Assembly (NCBI RefSeq): GCF_002210105.1
Contig: NZ_AQQU01000001.1
Location: 62,001 to 126,000, forward strand
Direction: 5' to 3'
DNA from: Oceanicola sp. 22II-s10i
GTDB taxonomy: Bacteria > Pseudomonadota > Alphaproteobacteria > Rhodobacterales > Rhodobacteraceae
DNA length: 64,000 nt
The translations under genes and the position numbers were made by a program. Positions within the stretch are counted from its first letter, which is position 1; each line of letters begins with the position of its first letter. This document shows positions 26,889-37,632 of this stretch, one piece after another. Below the pieces are notes generated by a model, which worked only from the letters and a program-made list of their open reading frames with translations, made no database searches and had not been told where the DNA came from.

Positions 26889-27718
26889 TCAGAACAGCCC
26901 GGCCGCGCGCGCGGCGGCGCGGTAGGACCGGCTGACCGGCACCTCCACCCCGTCGGCCATCGCCAGGAAATCGCGCCCGTCCCGCCTGACATGCCGCGTG
27001 ACGCCCGCCCGCGCAATCCAGTGCGACCGGTGCACGCGCAGCCCCTCGACCCCGTCCAGCTCGCCCTCTGCATCCGCCAGGCGCATCAGGATCAGGCCTT
27101 GCCCGGCGGATGTCACGACACAGAGGTAATGATCCTGCGCCTCGACCCGCACCGGTCGGCCACGCTTGTCCAGCGGCAGGCGGCGCAGGAAACGATCACC
27201 CGGCGGCGCACCCGGCTCGGTTGCTGGCGCATGGACCCGGCCATCGGCCAGCCAGGCCGTCACCGCGACCGCGCCTTCCACCAGCGCGACGATCCCGGTC
27301 AGGATCGCGAAATGTGCCATGTCATCCCAGGCACCGAGCATCAGCGCATTCAGCGCCACAACCCCGCCCGCGATCACCGGCCAGGACACGACCCGCAGCG
27401 CCTCGGCCCGCGCCCCCTGCAAATCCAGACGCCGCCGCAGTTGCCCCCGCCCCCGCGCCGCGCCGCGCCGATGGACCATGCGGCGACCAGCGCCCAGTAG
27501 GTCCAGCGTCCTTCAGCGCTCAACGACTCGTAGGTGCCGAACGGCCCGGTCACCCCGCAGGCCAGCGTGATCACCGCCCAGAGCACAAGCGGCGCGACGA
27601 GGCCCTGTCGCTCACGAAGCGCGGATGACAGGCGGGTCTCGGGGACGGTCACTGGCGAAGGCTCCGGGTCGCTGACGGAACCGCGATTGTCGCGGTCCGG
27701 GCCTGTCTCGCACGTCAT
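26889..27718 (-). pseudogene. LytTR-family membrane regulator, broken by a one-base frameshift
   Basis: Two overlapping frames together encode one protein. The first (from ATG 27718) supplies two transmembrane helices (LVAPLVLWAVITLACGVTGPFG and WTYWALVAAWSIGAA). The second, open from 27479 to 26889, supplies two more helices (VVSWPVIAGGVVALNALML and FAILTGIVALVEGAVAVTAWL) and a C-terminal LytTR DNA-binding domain (VEAQDHYLCVV, GLRVHRSHWIA, LAMADGVEVPVSRSYR). The switch falls in the G-rich run on the minus strand at about 27440-27460 (GGGGGCGGGGG). One extra G would fuse the frames. A sequencing or assembly indel is as likely as a real mutation. Internal starts could still make the DNA-binding half. 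Confidence 0.8.
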
Positions 27719-27747
27719 GGACGAGACAGACAAGTCAGGAGACGACC

Positions 27748-28146
27748 ATGAGCCTCGCCCCCCTTCTGCACGCCAGCCCGGTGATACAGATCCACGCCTT
27801 TTCCGCCATCCTTCTCGTGCCGCTGACCGTCCTGTTGCTGGCGGCGCGCAAGGGCACGCCCCTGCACCGCGTCAGCGGCCGCATCTGGGCGGGCGGCATG
27901 GCGCTGGTGGCCCTGTCGAGCTTCGGCATCCATACGATCCGGATGGTCGGCCCGTTCAGCCCGATCCACCTGCTTTCGATCTTTACGCTGGCGTCGCTGG
28001 CAGTCGCGGTGTTGGCAGCGCGGCGCGGTCACGTCCGGCAGCACCGCCGCGCGATGCGGATGCTGGTGTTCGGCGCACTGCTCGGCGCGGGTGCGTTCAC
28101 CGTCCTGCCCGGCCGCCTGATGTTCGAGGTGGTGGCGGGCGGCTGA
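27748..28146 (+). CDS. DUF2306 family membrane protein
   Basis: A 132-residue inner-membrane protein with four helices (about residues 14-33, 45-62, 72-92, 102-122). The DUF2306-like features are HAFSAILLVPLTVLLLAARKGTPLHRVSGRIW near the N terminus (split by a conserved HRxxGR turn) and QHRRAMRMLVFGALL. ATG 27748 has CAGGAG seven bases upstream. It is divergent from the broken LytTR regulator. LytTR membrane regulators and such small membrane proteins may be linked, but the sequence does not show it. Confidence 0.85.
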   Translation: MSLAPLLHASPVIQIHAFSAILLVPLTVLLLAARKGTPLHRVSGRIWAGGMALVALSSFGIHTIRMVGPFSPIHLLSIFTLASLAVAVLAARRGHVRQHRRAMRMLVFGALLGAGAFTVLPGRLMFEVVAGG

Positions 28147-28185
28147 ACCCGCCCCAGGCATGCTCCAGCGATCGGGGCCCCCTGT

Positions 28186-29085
28186 TCAGGCCGTCAGTCC
28201 CTCCGGCTCCGGCAGGCCGTTGACGCGGCAGGCGGCGGTGACGGTGTTGGCCAGCAGGCAGGCGATGGTGAGAGGGCCGACGCCGCCCGGCACCGGGGTG
28301 ATCGCGCCCGCGACCTCCTTGGCGGTGTCGAAATCCACGTCCCCGACCAGCCGCGTCTTGCCTTCGCCCCGCTCGGGCGCCGGGATGCGGTTGATGCCCA
28401 CGTCGATCACCGTCGCACCCGGCTTGATCCAGTCGCCGGGCACCATCTGCGCGCGGCCGACGGCGGCCACGACGATGTCGGCGCGGCGGACGGTTGCGGC
28501 CAGGTCCTTCGTCCGGGAATGCGCGATCGTCACCGTGCAGCTGTCCCGCAGCAGCAGCTGCGCCATCGGCTTGCCGACGAGGTTGGAGCGCCCGATCACC
28601 ACCGCGTCGAGCCCGGACAGCGACCCCAGCGTATCACGCAGCAGCATCAGGCAGCCGAGCGGGGTGCAGGACACCATCGCGTTCTGGCCCGAGGCGAGCA
28701 GCCCGGCATTGATGACCGACAGCCCGTCGACATCCTTGGCCGGGTCGATCCGAGCCACGATGTCGCGTTCGGACAGGTGATCCGGCACCGGGAACTGGAC
28801 GAGGATGCCGTTGACCGCCGGATCGGCGTTCAGCCGGTCGATCAGGGCGTAGAGATCGGCCTCGGACACATCGGCGGGCAGCTTGTGTTCGAAGCTGGCC
28901 ATCCCGACCTCGCGGGTCGCGATGCCCTTGTTGCGGACATAGACCTCGCTCGCCGGGTCCTCGCCGACCAGCACGACGGCGAGGCCGGGGTGGATGCCCT
29001 TGTCCTTGAGCGCGCTCACATGCGCCGCGACCTTTTCGCGGATCGTCGCCGCGAATGCCTTGCCGTCCAGTATCTTGGCCGTCAT
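28186..29085 (-). CDS. folD: Bifunctional methylene-THF dehydrogenase / methenyl-THF cyclohydrolase
   Basis: Interconverts 5,10-methylene-, methenyl- and 10-formyl-tetrahydrofolate with NADP. The 299-residue protein has the FolD signatures [14 protein letters not shown] near residue 50 (catalytic Lys in YxxxK), [11 protein letters not shown] near 98, and [11 protein letters not shown]-type region (here [11 protein letters not shown]) followed by [17 protein letters not shown] near 165. The C-terminal [18 protein letters not shown] segment is intact. ATG 29085 begins 7 bases after the secreted-protein gene. It shares a unit with formate-THF ligase, which makes metabolic sense. Confidence 0.97.
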   Translation of the reverse strand: MTAKILDGKAFAATIREKVAAHVSALKDKGIHPGLAVVLVGEDPASEVYVRNKGIATREVGMASFEHKLPADVSEADLYALIDRLNADPAVNGILVQFPVPDHLSERDIVARIDPAKDVDGLSVINAGLLASGQNAMVSCTPLGCLMLLRDTLGSLSGLDAVVIGRSNLVGKPMAQLLLRDSCTVTIAHSRTKDLAATVRRADIVVAAVGRAQMVPGDWIKPGATVIDVGINRIPAPERGEGKTRLVGDVDFDTAKEVAGAITPVPGGVGPLTIACLLANTVTAACRVNGLPEPEGLTA

Positions 29086-29092
29086 CTGATCC

Positions 29093-29662
29093 TCATTCCT
29101 GACGTGCGAGGACACGCGCCTGAACGGCATTCATTGCCGCCGTCACGCCCCGCAGGGAAAATTCCGCCGTGCCGTCGCCGGCGCCGGCCGGTGAATACTC
29201 CACGACCAGCCGGTTGCCGGCCTTCATCCGTTCGACCAGCCTGCCCGCAAGATCCGGGTCGCGCAGGCTCAGCGTGTCGGCCGCATTGGCCGCATCGAGC
29301 GCGCCGGGCGTCCAGAGGCCTGCCGGAACCTCCTCGGCCACGCCGTCGAACACGAAGCGCAGGGCGGTCACGTCGCCCGCGGGCAGGTCGCGGTCCATCA
29401 CCTCGACCGCCCAGTCGGGACTGTTGTCGATCCGGTGCACCGCGATCCGCCTGTCGAAGAACGCCGCCGAGCCCGGATCCTTGGCCGAGGCCACCACCCG
29501 GCAGGGTCCCGCGCCCGCATCGGCGCAGACCGCCAGCCAGTCGCCGTGATAGGCGCGCAGCTCGCCGTACTGGTGCTGAAACCATTCGCCCGCCGTGGCG
29601 GTCCCGGCAAGCAGCCAGATCGTGGCCAGCGCCGCCCCTGTCCGGTTCAGCACGCCGATCAT
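29093..29662 (-). CDS. Periplasmic protein of unknown function (IalB/DUF1176-like features)
   Basis: A 189-residue protein with a Sec signal peptide (residues 1-24, ending GTATA) and a mature start [18 protein letters not shown]. The mature domain has two cysteines near residues 46 and 53 that may form a disulfide, and ends with [17 protein letters not shown], which recalls the invasion-associated locus B or DUF1176 C terminus. That similarity is weak and I do not assign a family firmly. It is embedded by an ATGA overlap and a 7-base gap between chorismate mutase and folD. Confidence 0.75.
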   Translation of the reverse strand: MIGVLNRTGAALATIWLLAGTATAGEWFQHQYGELRAYHGDWLAVCADAGAGPCRVVASAKDPGSAAFFDRRIAVHRIDNSPDWAVEVMDRDLPAGDVTALRFVFDGVAEEVPAGLWTPGALDAANAADTLSLRDPDLAGRLVERMKAGNRLVVEYSPAGAGDGTAEFSLRGVTAAMNAVQARVLARQE

Positions 29663-29973
29663 CCGTCAACGCCCCCGGTCCCGAGAACCTTTTCCTCGCG
29701 CGCGATGAAGCCTTCGATCATCACCCGCCACATCGCCTCGGCCATGTCCGGGTCCATCCCCGCCGCCGCCGCCCTGTCGCGGACCGAGGCGATGACCGCC
29801 GCGTAGCGCCCCGGCGCCGCCGCGCTGACTCCGGTCGCGTGCTTGATCACCGCGACGCGGTCCACATGCGCCGTTCGCTCGCCGAGAAGGCGCAGGACCT
29901 CGCTGTCGATGGCGTCGATCTGGGCCCTCAGCCCGTCCAGCGTGTCGATCTCGTCGGGATGTCTGCGCGTCAT
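29659..29973 (-). CDS. AroQ-type chorismate mutase
   Basis: A 104-residue all-helical chorismate mutase that converts chorismate to prephenate. Typical residues are LRAQIDAIDSEVLRLLGERTAHVDRVAVIKHATG near the N terminus (catalytic Arg and Lys in RxQIDxID and VAVIK), YAAVIASVRDRAAAAGMDP, and the final helix MWRVMIEGFIAREEK. It is a free-standing mutase rather than a PheA fusion, like PchB/monofunctional AroQ. It lies 31 bases after fhs and overlaps the next gene by 4 bases; no aromatic biosynthesis gene is adjacent. Confidence 0.92.
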   Translation of the reverse strand: MTRRHPDEIDTLDGLRAQIDAIDSEVLRLLGERTAHVDRVAVIKHATGVSAAAPGRYAAVIASVRDRAAAAGMDPDMAEAMWRVMIEGFIAREEKVLGTGGVDG

Positions 29974-30004
29974 GTCCCTGCCCTCGTCCCGGCCCCAGGC
30001 GGGC

Positions 30005-31681
30005 TCAGAACAGCCCCTCGATCTGTCCGGCGTCGTTTAGCATGATCGCCTCGGCGGACGGAACCCGCGGCAGGCCCGGCATGGTCATGATTTCCCCGCA
30101 AATCACCACGATGAACCCGGCCCCCGCCGACAGCCGCACCTCGCGGATCGGCAGGTTGTGCCCGACGGGGGCGCCGCGCAGGTTCGGGTCGGTCGAAAAG
30201 GAATACTGCGTCTTGGCCATGCAGACCGGCAGGCCGCCATATCCTGCCTCTTCCCATGCCTTCAGCTGGTCGCGGATCTTCTTGTCCGCCATCACGTCCT
30301 CCGCGCGGTAGATCCGCTGCGCGATAGTCTCGATCTTCTTGAAGAGCGGCATGTCGTCCGGATAGAGCGGCGCGAACTGGCTGACGCCGCTCTCGGCGAT
30401 CTCGGCCACCCGGCGGGCGAGGTCCTCGATCCCGGCCGAACCTTCGGCCCAGTGGCGGCACAGGATCGCCTCGGCGCCCTGCTCTGCGACATAGGCCCTC
30501 ACGGCCTCGATCTCGGCCTCCGTGTCGCCGTGGAAATGGTTGATCCCCACGACCACCGGCACGCCGAACTGCTTGAGGTTCGCGATGTGCCGCCCGAGGT
30601 TCGGACAGCCCGCTTCGACCGCCTTGACGTTCTCGGCCCCCAGGTCGCCGCGCGCCACGCCGCCGTTCATCTTCATCGCGCGGACGGTCGCGACCAGCAC
30701 CACGCAGTCGGGCGCGAGGCCGGCCTTGCGGCACTTGATGTTCATGAACTTCTCGGCCCCGAGGTCCGCGCCGAAGCCCGCCTCGGTCACCACGAAATCC
30801 GCGCATTTCAGGGCGGTGGTGGTGGCGATGACGGAATTGCAGCCGTGCGCGATGTTGGCGAAGGGGCCGCCGTGGACGAAGGCCGGGTTGTTTTCCAGCG
30901 TCTGGACGAGGTTCGGCTGCATCGCGTCCTTCAGCAGCACCGTCATCGCGCCGTCGGCCTTGAGGTCGCGGCAGTAGACCGGCGTCCGGTCGCGGCGGTA
31001 GGCGACGATGATGTCGCCGAGGCGCTGCTGCAGGTCCCCGAGCGATGTGGCGAGGCAGAGGATCGCCATGACCTCGGACGCGACCGTGATGTCGAAGCCG
31101 GTCTGCCGGGGAAAGCCGTTGGACACGCCGCCGAGCGAGGTGACGATGTCGCGCAGCGCGCGGTCGTTCATGTCCATGACGCGCCGCCAGACCACGCGGC
31201 GTTCGTCGATCTGAAGCTCGTTGCCCCAGTAGATGTGGTTGTCGATCATCGCCGACAGCAGGTTGTGGGCGCTGGTGATCGCGTGGAAATCGCCGGTGAA
31301 GTGGAGGTTCATATCCTCCATCGGCACCACCTGCGCATAGCCGCCGCCCGCCGCCCCGCCCTTCATGCCGAAGCAGGGGCCGAGGCTGGCCTCGCGGATG
31401 CAGATCGCGGCCTTCTTGCCGATCCGGTTCAGCCCGTCGCCGAGGCCCACGGTGGTGGTCGTCTTGCCCTCGCCCGCGGGCGTCGGGTTGATCGCGGTGA
31501 CGAGGATCAGCTTGCCGTTCGGGCGGTCCTGCACGCTGTCGATGAAGCCCTGCCCGACCTTGGCCTTGTCGTGGCCGTAGGGCAGCAGCTGGTTCAGCGG
31601 AATGCCGAGTTTCGCACCGATCTCCTGAATGGGTTTCTTGTCCGCCTCGCGGGCGATCTCGATATCGGATTTGAAGCTCAT
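30005..31681 (-). CDS. fhs: Formate-tetrahydrofolate ligase
   Basis: Makes 10-formyl-THF from formate, THF and ATP. The 558 residues match the family. Visible sites are the nucleotide loop [18 protein letters not shown] near residue 67, [24 protein letters not shown] near 108-131, [17 protein letters not shown] near 198, and [16 protein letters not shown] near 302. First gene of a unit with chorismate mutase, a secreted protein and folD. With FolD it forms a formate-to-methylene-THF route, a common arrangement for C1 recycling in marine Rhodobacterales. Confidence 0.97.
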   Translation of the reverse strand: MSFKSDIEIAREADKKPIQEIGAKLGIPLNQLLPYGHDKAKVGQGFIDSVQDRPNGKLILVTAINPTPAGEGKTTTTVGLGDGLNRIGKKAAICIREASLGPCFGMKGGAAGGGYAQVVPMEDMNLHFTGDFHAITSAHNLLSAMIDNHIYWGNELQIDERRVVWRRVMDMNDRALRDIVTSLGGVSNGFPRQTGFDITVASEVMAILCLATSLGDLQQRLGDIIVAYRRDRTPVYCRDLKADGAMTVLLKDAMQPNLVQTLENNPAFVHGGPFANIAHGCNSVIATTTALKCADFVVTEAGFGADLGAEKFMNIKCRKAGLAPDCVVLVATVRAMKMNGGVARGDLGAENVKAVEAGCPNLGRHIANLKQFGVPVVVGINHFHGDTEAEIEAVRAYVAEQGAEAILCRHWAEGSAGIEDLARRVAEIAESGVSQFAPLYPDDMPLFKKIETIAQRIYRAEDVMADKKIRDQLKAWEEAGYGGLPVCMAKTQYSFSTDPNLRGAPVGHNLPIREVRLSAGAGFIVVICGEIMTMPGLPRVPSAEAIMLNDAGQIEGLF

Positions 31682-31831
31682 GGCCGTGGACCCTTGCGGC
31701 TATGCGTGTTCTGCACCGGTCTTACCCGTGCCTGCGAGCGGGATGCGCGGCGATTCCGACCTTATGGTGGATGATTTCGGCAGATCGGGTTTCGCATCCG
31801 AAACCTGTGTCCCCATGCCGGGAATTGGGGC

Positions 31832-31882
31832 GCGATGGAACATTTACCCAATATTAGGGGTTTGTCCCGCAACGATGGAACA
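31832..31882. repeat. Ten-base direct repeat in the fhs/small-protein intergenic region
   Basis: CGATGGAACA occurs at 31832-31841 and again at 31873-31882, 41 bases apart, which is close to four helical turns. The copies lie 22 bases and more before the small TTG-started gene and 151 bases upstream of fhs. Spaced direct repeats on one DNA face can be regulator sites, but no known consensus matches. Confidence 0.4.
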
Positions 31883-31903
31883 GTCCAACCAAGGAGCGAG
31901 ACG

Positions 31904-31978
31904 TTGAAAGCTGCCGCAATCACCATCCACGCCTCTTTCGCCCTCAGCCTGATCCTCTTCGCAGCGATCGTGGCCTGA
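31904..31978 (+). CDS. Putative 24-residue hydrophobic mini-protein
   Basis: A TTG start at 31904 follows an excellent ribosome-binding site (AAGGAG at 31891-31896, seven bases before the start codon). The 24 codons translate to a peptide beginning MKAAAITIHASFALS and ending LILFAAIVA, that is, one short hydrophobic helix with a positive N-terminal residue, as expected of a single-pass small membrane protein. It ends with TGA at 31976-31978, four bases before the convergent MOSC gene. Evidence is the Shine-Dalgarno spacing and the helix character. It is not proven to be translated. Confidence 0.5.
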   Translation: MKAAAITIHASFALSLILFAAIVA

Positions 31979-31982
31979 CGCG

Positions 31983-32588
31983 TCAGACGGCCATGCCACG
32001 GGCAAGGCCGATGTCCGACCAGGCTGGCTGGTCGGGAATGAACAGGCGAAGGGTGTCGCCCACGGTCAGGCGCCCTTCGCGTTCCACCCAGGCGGTCACG
32101 CCGCGCCTGCCTTCGGCGGCCTGCTTGAACGCCTTGCCGAACCCCGGCCTGTGATCCTCGATCACCCGCGCGGGCAGTTGGCAAGGGCGGTTTTCCATAT
32201 CCACTGTCAGCGTGCATCCCCCCGGCCCCTGCAGACGCGAGGACGGCGGCAGATGAGTGAAATCCGGGATCCCCCGCACCAGCATCGTCATGCCCAGCCA
32301 CGCCGGGTCGATCCGGTCGAGGCCCATTTTCCCGGCGATGGCCTGAAGTTCCTCTTCCGACAGGATGCTCAGCTGCCGCACGTTGCGGATCGGCGTGTCG
32401 CGGGGATAGAGCCCCAGCACCCGGCTGCAGGACGGCCGTGTCTCGCCGCCATGCGCTTCGTTGGCAGGACCGGCAAAGCTCAGGTCCAGCGATTGCAGCG
32501 GCGCCGAGGCCAGCGCGGCGTCGCGATCGGCGACGGTGCCGAGCCAGACGATTTCGGCGGTGTAGTCTGTCTTTTTCAGTGCGGGCAT
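31983..32588 (-). CDS. MOSC domain protein
   Basis: A 201-residue protein with a C-terminal MOSC (MOCO sulfurase C-terminal) domain: ENRPCQLPARVIE near residue 135, where the conserved cysteine is visible, and GRRGVTAWVEREGRLTVGDTLRLF near 160-183. Such domains carry sulfur to metal cofactors in cytosolic enzymes. The N-terminal part is an unfamiliar beta-rich segment. A ribosome-binding site of AGAGCG type precedes ATG 32588. It lies 34 bases downstream of the trans-aconitate methyltransferase gene. The partner enzyme is unknown. Confidence 0.88.
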   Translation of the reverse strand: MPALKKTDYTAEIVWLGTVADRDAALASAPLQSLDLSFAGPANEAHGGETRPSCSRVLGLYPRDTPIRNVRQLSILSEEELQAIAGKMGLDRIDPAWLGMTMLVRGIPDFTHLPPSSRLQGPGGCTLTVDMENRPCQLPARVIEDHRPGFGKAFKQAAEGRRGVTAWVEREGRLTVGDTLRLFIPDQPAWSDIGLARGMAV

Positions 32589-32622
32589 GGCGCTCTCTCG
32601 GGGGACGCCATCGGCGGCCGGG

Positions 32623-33399
32623 TCAGGATTTTTCCAGTTTGAAGAAAAGCCGCCGGAAGGGGAAGATCACCGAACCGTCCGGCTGGCGCGGATAGGCTTT
32701 CTCCATGACCTCGTCGTAGAGCTTTTCGATCATCACCGTCTCGCCCTCGTCCAGCCGGTCCAGCACCGGGCGCGCGAAGGTGGAGGATGTGAAGTGCCGG
32801 ACCGGATGGCCTTCGTCCGAGGCGGGCAGCCGCTGGAAGTACTCGGTTTCCCACAGGTCGACCGCTCCGAACGGCGCGAGCGTGTGGAAATACTCCCCCC
32901 GCTCCATCACGCCGGGGATCGTCTCGGGCTTGACGCGGCCGGGGAAATGTTCGCCCACGAGGTCCAGCCAGATGCGGTGCGACGGGGCGCGGTTCTGGTT
33001 CGGGACCTGCACCGCCAGCGTGCCACCGGGGCGCAGGTAGCGGACAAGCTGTTCCAGAACCGACTCGTGATCGTCCAGCCAGTGCAGCGCCGCGTTGGAG
33101 AAGATCAGCGCGAAATTGTCCTCGGGCGACCAGTTCGCGATATCCGCCTTTTCCAGCGTGTCGTAGGCCCCGGTCTCGTCCGCCTTCTTCAGCATGGCGG
33201 TCGAGCTGTCCATTCCGGTCAACTCACGGTCGGGGAACCGCGTCTTGAGCATCGGACCGACGACGCCCGTCCCGCAGCCCAGATCGCAGACCGGCCCGTC
33301 CGGCAGTGTGCCGACCTGCGCCAGCAGGTCCAGCGCGGGGCGCAGGCGCAGACCGGCGAAGCGGCTGTAGAGTTCCGGGTTCCAGTCCGTGCGGGACAT
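32623..33399 (-). CDS. tam: Trans-aconitate 2-methyltransferase homologue
   Basis: SAM-dependent methyltransferase that detoxifies trans-aconitate by esterification. The 258 residues match Tam. Motif I reads VCDLGCGTGVVGPML near residue 38, followed by TGMDSSTAMLKKA near 61, the NWSPEDNFALIFSNAALHWL region near 88-107, and LRPGGTLAVQVPNQNRAPSHRIW near 121-143, diagnostic of Tam relatives. I use ATG 33399 and reject an earlier ATG (33441) because upstream codons lie in the intergenic spacer. Substrate assignment rests on family similarity. Confidence 0.9.
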   Translation of the reverse strand: MSRTDWNPELYSRFAGLRLRPALDLLAQVGTLPDGPVCDLGCGTGVVGPMLKTRFPDRELTGMDSSTAMLKKADETGAYDTLEKADIANWSPEDNFALIFSNAALHWLDDHESVLEQLVRYLRPGGTLAVQVPNQNRAPSHRIWLDLVGEHFPGRVKPETIPGVMERGEYFHTLAPFGAVDLWETEYFQRLPASDEGHPVRHFTSSTFARPVLDRLDEGETVMIEKLYDEVMEKAYPRQPDGSVIFPFRRLFFKLEKS

Positions 33400-33462
33400 A
33401 CGATGCCTCCCCCTGCAAGCATTGCATACGTCGGCACACAAACATGGCCGATGGCAAAAGGA

Positions 33463-33487
33463 AAGGGCCGGGAAGCTCCCGGCCCTT
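33463..33487 (-). terminator. Rho-independent terminator of the ftsH unit
   Basis: A perfect 11-bp stem (AAGGGCCGGGA with TCCCGGCCCTT) around a three-base loop lies 18 bases after the ftsH stop. On the minus strand it is followed by TTCCTTTTGCC, a T-rich tail. This closes the long tol-pal/tilS/ftsH transcript. Confidence 0.85.
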
Positions 33488-33504
33488 GATCCGATGACGT
33501 GGCG

Positions 33505-35421
<1,917 letters not shown>

Positions 35422-35501
35422 GGAAGCCTCTCCTCACATGCACGATCCCCCGGAGCTATCACAGGGGCTGTGAACATTAAATAAGTTTCACCCGCCGACG
35501 T

Positions 35502-36776
35502 TCAATGAGACAGGAACGCCGCATAGAACGCTTCGGAGCCGCGTGACAGTTCCGCCGTCCAGCCCCCCGACAGTCCGGCCAGCGGCGCGGCGATCAGCCC
35601 GTCGCCCCGCCAGACGGCGGGCGAGGCCAGCAGGCTTGTCCGCGGCATCCCAGTGTCCCGCCAGTCGGGGCAACTGGCAAGACCGGCCTCACCGAGCGCG
35701 CGGATCTCGGCACCTTCCGGCCAGGGTCCGGTGAGCAGCCAGCGCCTGTCCCACGCAGCACCCGGCGCGGCGGTGGCGCCGGACACCGCCTGAAATTCCC
35801 GCGTGGCCCGCACCTCGCCCCGCGCGACCGTGAACAGGCAGCCGCCCAGTGTCATGCCATGGCCACTGCGCAGCGCTTCGATCAGCAGCAGCATCGCGCG
35901 GCGCCGGGGCGGATAGGGATGGCCCGCGATCCAGCCGATGGCGTTGACGAGGATCCGGCGCAGGATCTCGGGCTGCATGCGCCGCAGGTCCCGCATGGCG
36001 ATGACCACGTCGCCGCATTCGACCCTGGCGATGTCATGCGCTTCGTTGAAGGCGTACCAGTCCAGCGTCTCGCGGATCGAGGACAGGTTCTGCCCCACGG
36101 TGCAGAGCGTCGGCACGTCCAGCCCCAGCGGTTCGAGCGCCGACAGCGCCTGGCGGATGCGCACCCGCTCGAAATCGGTGTTCTCGTTCGACGGGTCGTC
36201 GATCCAGGCCATCCCCCGCCGTTCAAGATAGCCGCGCAGATCGGACCGGCGCAGGCTCAGCATGGGTCGAACCACCGCGATCCCGTCAAAGCGCCGTGTC
36301 GTCGCCATGCCGGACAACCCGTCCACGCCCGAGGCACGGGCCAGCCGCATCAGGAAAGTCTCGGCCTGATCGTCCGCCGTATGACCAAGCGCGATCGCCC
36401 CGATCCCGTGTTCACAGGCCCATTCCCCGATCAGCCGATAGCGCGCCCGGCGCGCGGCGTCCTGCAGGTTGCCCTGCCCGTCCCATCCCCGCCACCGCAG
36501 GACATGATGCTTCAGTCCAAGCGCGCCCGCCGAACGTCCGACCGCCTCGGCCTCGGCGGCGGCTTCGGGTCTCAGGCCGTGGTCGACCGTTACGACGTGA
36601 AGTTCGGGACGGCAGGGGTGGTCACCGAAATACTCCGCCATCAGCGCCATCAGCGCCGTGGAGTCGCTGCCCCCCGAGACGGCGAGGCCGATGCGTTCCG
36701 GTGGGGTCGGAAGGAAATGTCCGGCCACCACTTCGCGCAGCAGCCGGTCCGCGACCGCCTGGTCGCCTTCGGTCAC
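35502..36776 (-). CDS. tilS: tRNA(Ile)-lysidine synthetase
   Basis: Attaches lysine to C34 of the AUA-decoding tRNA-Ile with ATP, an essential step. The 424 residues carry the PP-loop SGGSDSTALMALMAEY near residue 30, VDHGLRPEAAAEA near 63, LGHTADDQAETFLMRLARASG near 118-138, and a C-terminal domain. ATGA couples its start to the end of cpoB. Spacing to ftsH is 80 bases. Confidence 0.95.
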   Translation of the reverse strand: MTEGDQAVADRLLREVVAGHFLPTPPERIGLAVSGGSDSTALMALMAEYFGDHPCRPELHVVTVDHGLRPEAAAEAEAVGRSAGALGLKHHVLRWRGWDGQGNLQDAARRARYRLIGEWACEHGIGAIALGHTADDQAETFLMRLARASGVDGLSGMATTRRFDGIAVVRPMLSLRRSDLRGYLERRGMAWIDDPSNENTDFERVRIRQALSALEPLGLDVPTLCTVGQNLSSIRETLDWYAFNEAHDIARVECGDVVIAMRDLRRMQPEILRRILVNAIGWIAGHPYPPRRRAMLLLIEALRSGHGMTLGGCLFTVARGEVRATREFQAVSGATAAPGAAWDRRWLLTGPWPEGAEIRALGEAGLASCPDWRDTGMPRTSLLASPAVWRGDGLIAAPLAGLSGGWTAELSRGSEAFYAAFLSH

Positions 36777-37603
36777 TGACAGGCCCGTGCCTGCATCTCG
36801 GTCTGCGCCTGCCCGGCAAAGGGCGAAGACGGGAACCGTGCCGGCACTTCGCGCAGCGTTACGCAGGCTTCCTGCACCTGATCCAGTGCGCCCAGCATCC
36901 GCCCGACATTATAGAGCGCCTCGGCCGCGTGCGGCCCGTTCGGCGCGCCCGAGAAGGCGGCGAGGTAGCTGCGGGCGGCCTGGCTGATCTCGCCCAGGGC
37001 TTCCAGCGCCTTGCCGCGCCCGATCTGTGCCTGCGCCTCGAGCGGGGAACCGGGATAGCTTTCCCCGAACGCGGCAAAGAGATCCGCCGCCGACCGGTTG
37101 TCGCCTGCGGCCAGCGCGTCCTGCGCCCGCTTGAAATCGGACTCTTCGCTGATCGCCAGTTCGGTTTCCGGCGGCTTGACCGGATCGGCCGGCGCGGCGG
37201 CCACCGGACCCGGTGTCACGCCGCCCAGCGTCGGGGTGTCGCCCAATTTGGACACGTCGCCGCCTTCAAGCTCCACCAGCCGGAATTCCAGATCCCCGAT
37301 CCGGTTGGTCCCGTCCGAGACGACGCTGTTGATCGTGTGTTCCAGCGTTTCCGTCTTGGAGGTCAGCCGCTGAACCTCGGCCTCGATCGCATCCAGCCGC
37401 TGCAGCGCCGAGCCGCCCGTCGCAACGGTGCCCGCACCGCCGGTGGTGGAGAGCTCGCGCTTGAGCTTCTGGATCTCGACGAAGAGAACCGACAGTTCCT
37501 GCCGGATGTCGGCGAGGGTCTCATCGCTCGCCTGCGCCCTCGCGCCCGGCACGGAAAGGCCGCTGCCGATCACCAGGCTCAGGATAAAGACGAATGCGCG
37601 CAT
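36773..37603 (-). CDS. cpoB: Tol-Pal system protein CpoB (YbgF)
   Basis: Periplasmic partner of TolA and PBP1B that coordinates envelope constriction. The 276 residues have a signal peptide (cut near AQA at residue 25), an N-terminal coiled coil near 28-110 (LQRLDAIEAEVQRLTSKTETLE), a proline/alanine linker, and C-terminal tetratricopeptide repeats (FKRAQDALAAGDNRSAADLFAAF, EALYNVGRMLGALDQ) from about 155. Last of the tol-pal genes, immediately before tilS, which is conserved synteny. Confidence 0.93.
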   Translation of the reverse strand: MRAFVFILSLVIGSGLSVPGARAQASDETLADIRQELSVLFVEIQKLKRELSTTGGAGTVATGGSALQRLDAIEAEVQRLTSKTETLEHTINSVVSDGTNRIGDLEFRLVELEGGDVSKLGDTPTLGGVTPGPVAAAPADPVKPPETELAISEESDFKRAQDALAAGDNRSAADLFAAFGESYPGSPLEAQAQIGRGKALEALGEISQAARSYLAAFSGAPNGPHAAEALYNVGRMLGALDQVQEACVTLREVPARFPSSPFAGQAQTEMQARACQ

Positions 37604-37632
37604 GAAATGGCCCCCCAGCGGGTTGTGTCAGG

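Noticed and set aside
26889-27718. Programmed -1 frameshifting in the LytTR gene
   Set aside because: The G-run could slip, but no downstream structure or conservation is visible. An indel (sequencing or mutation) is the simpler explanation.
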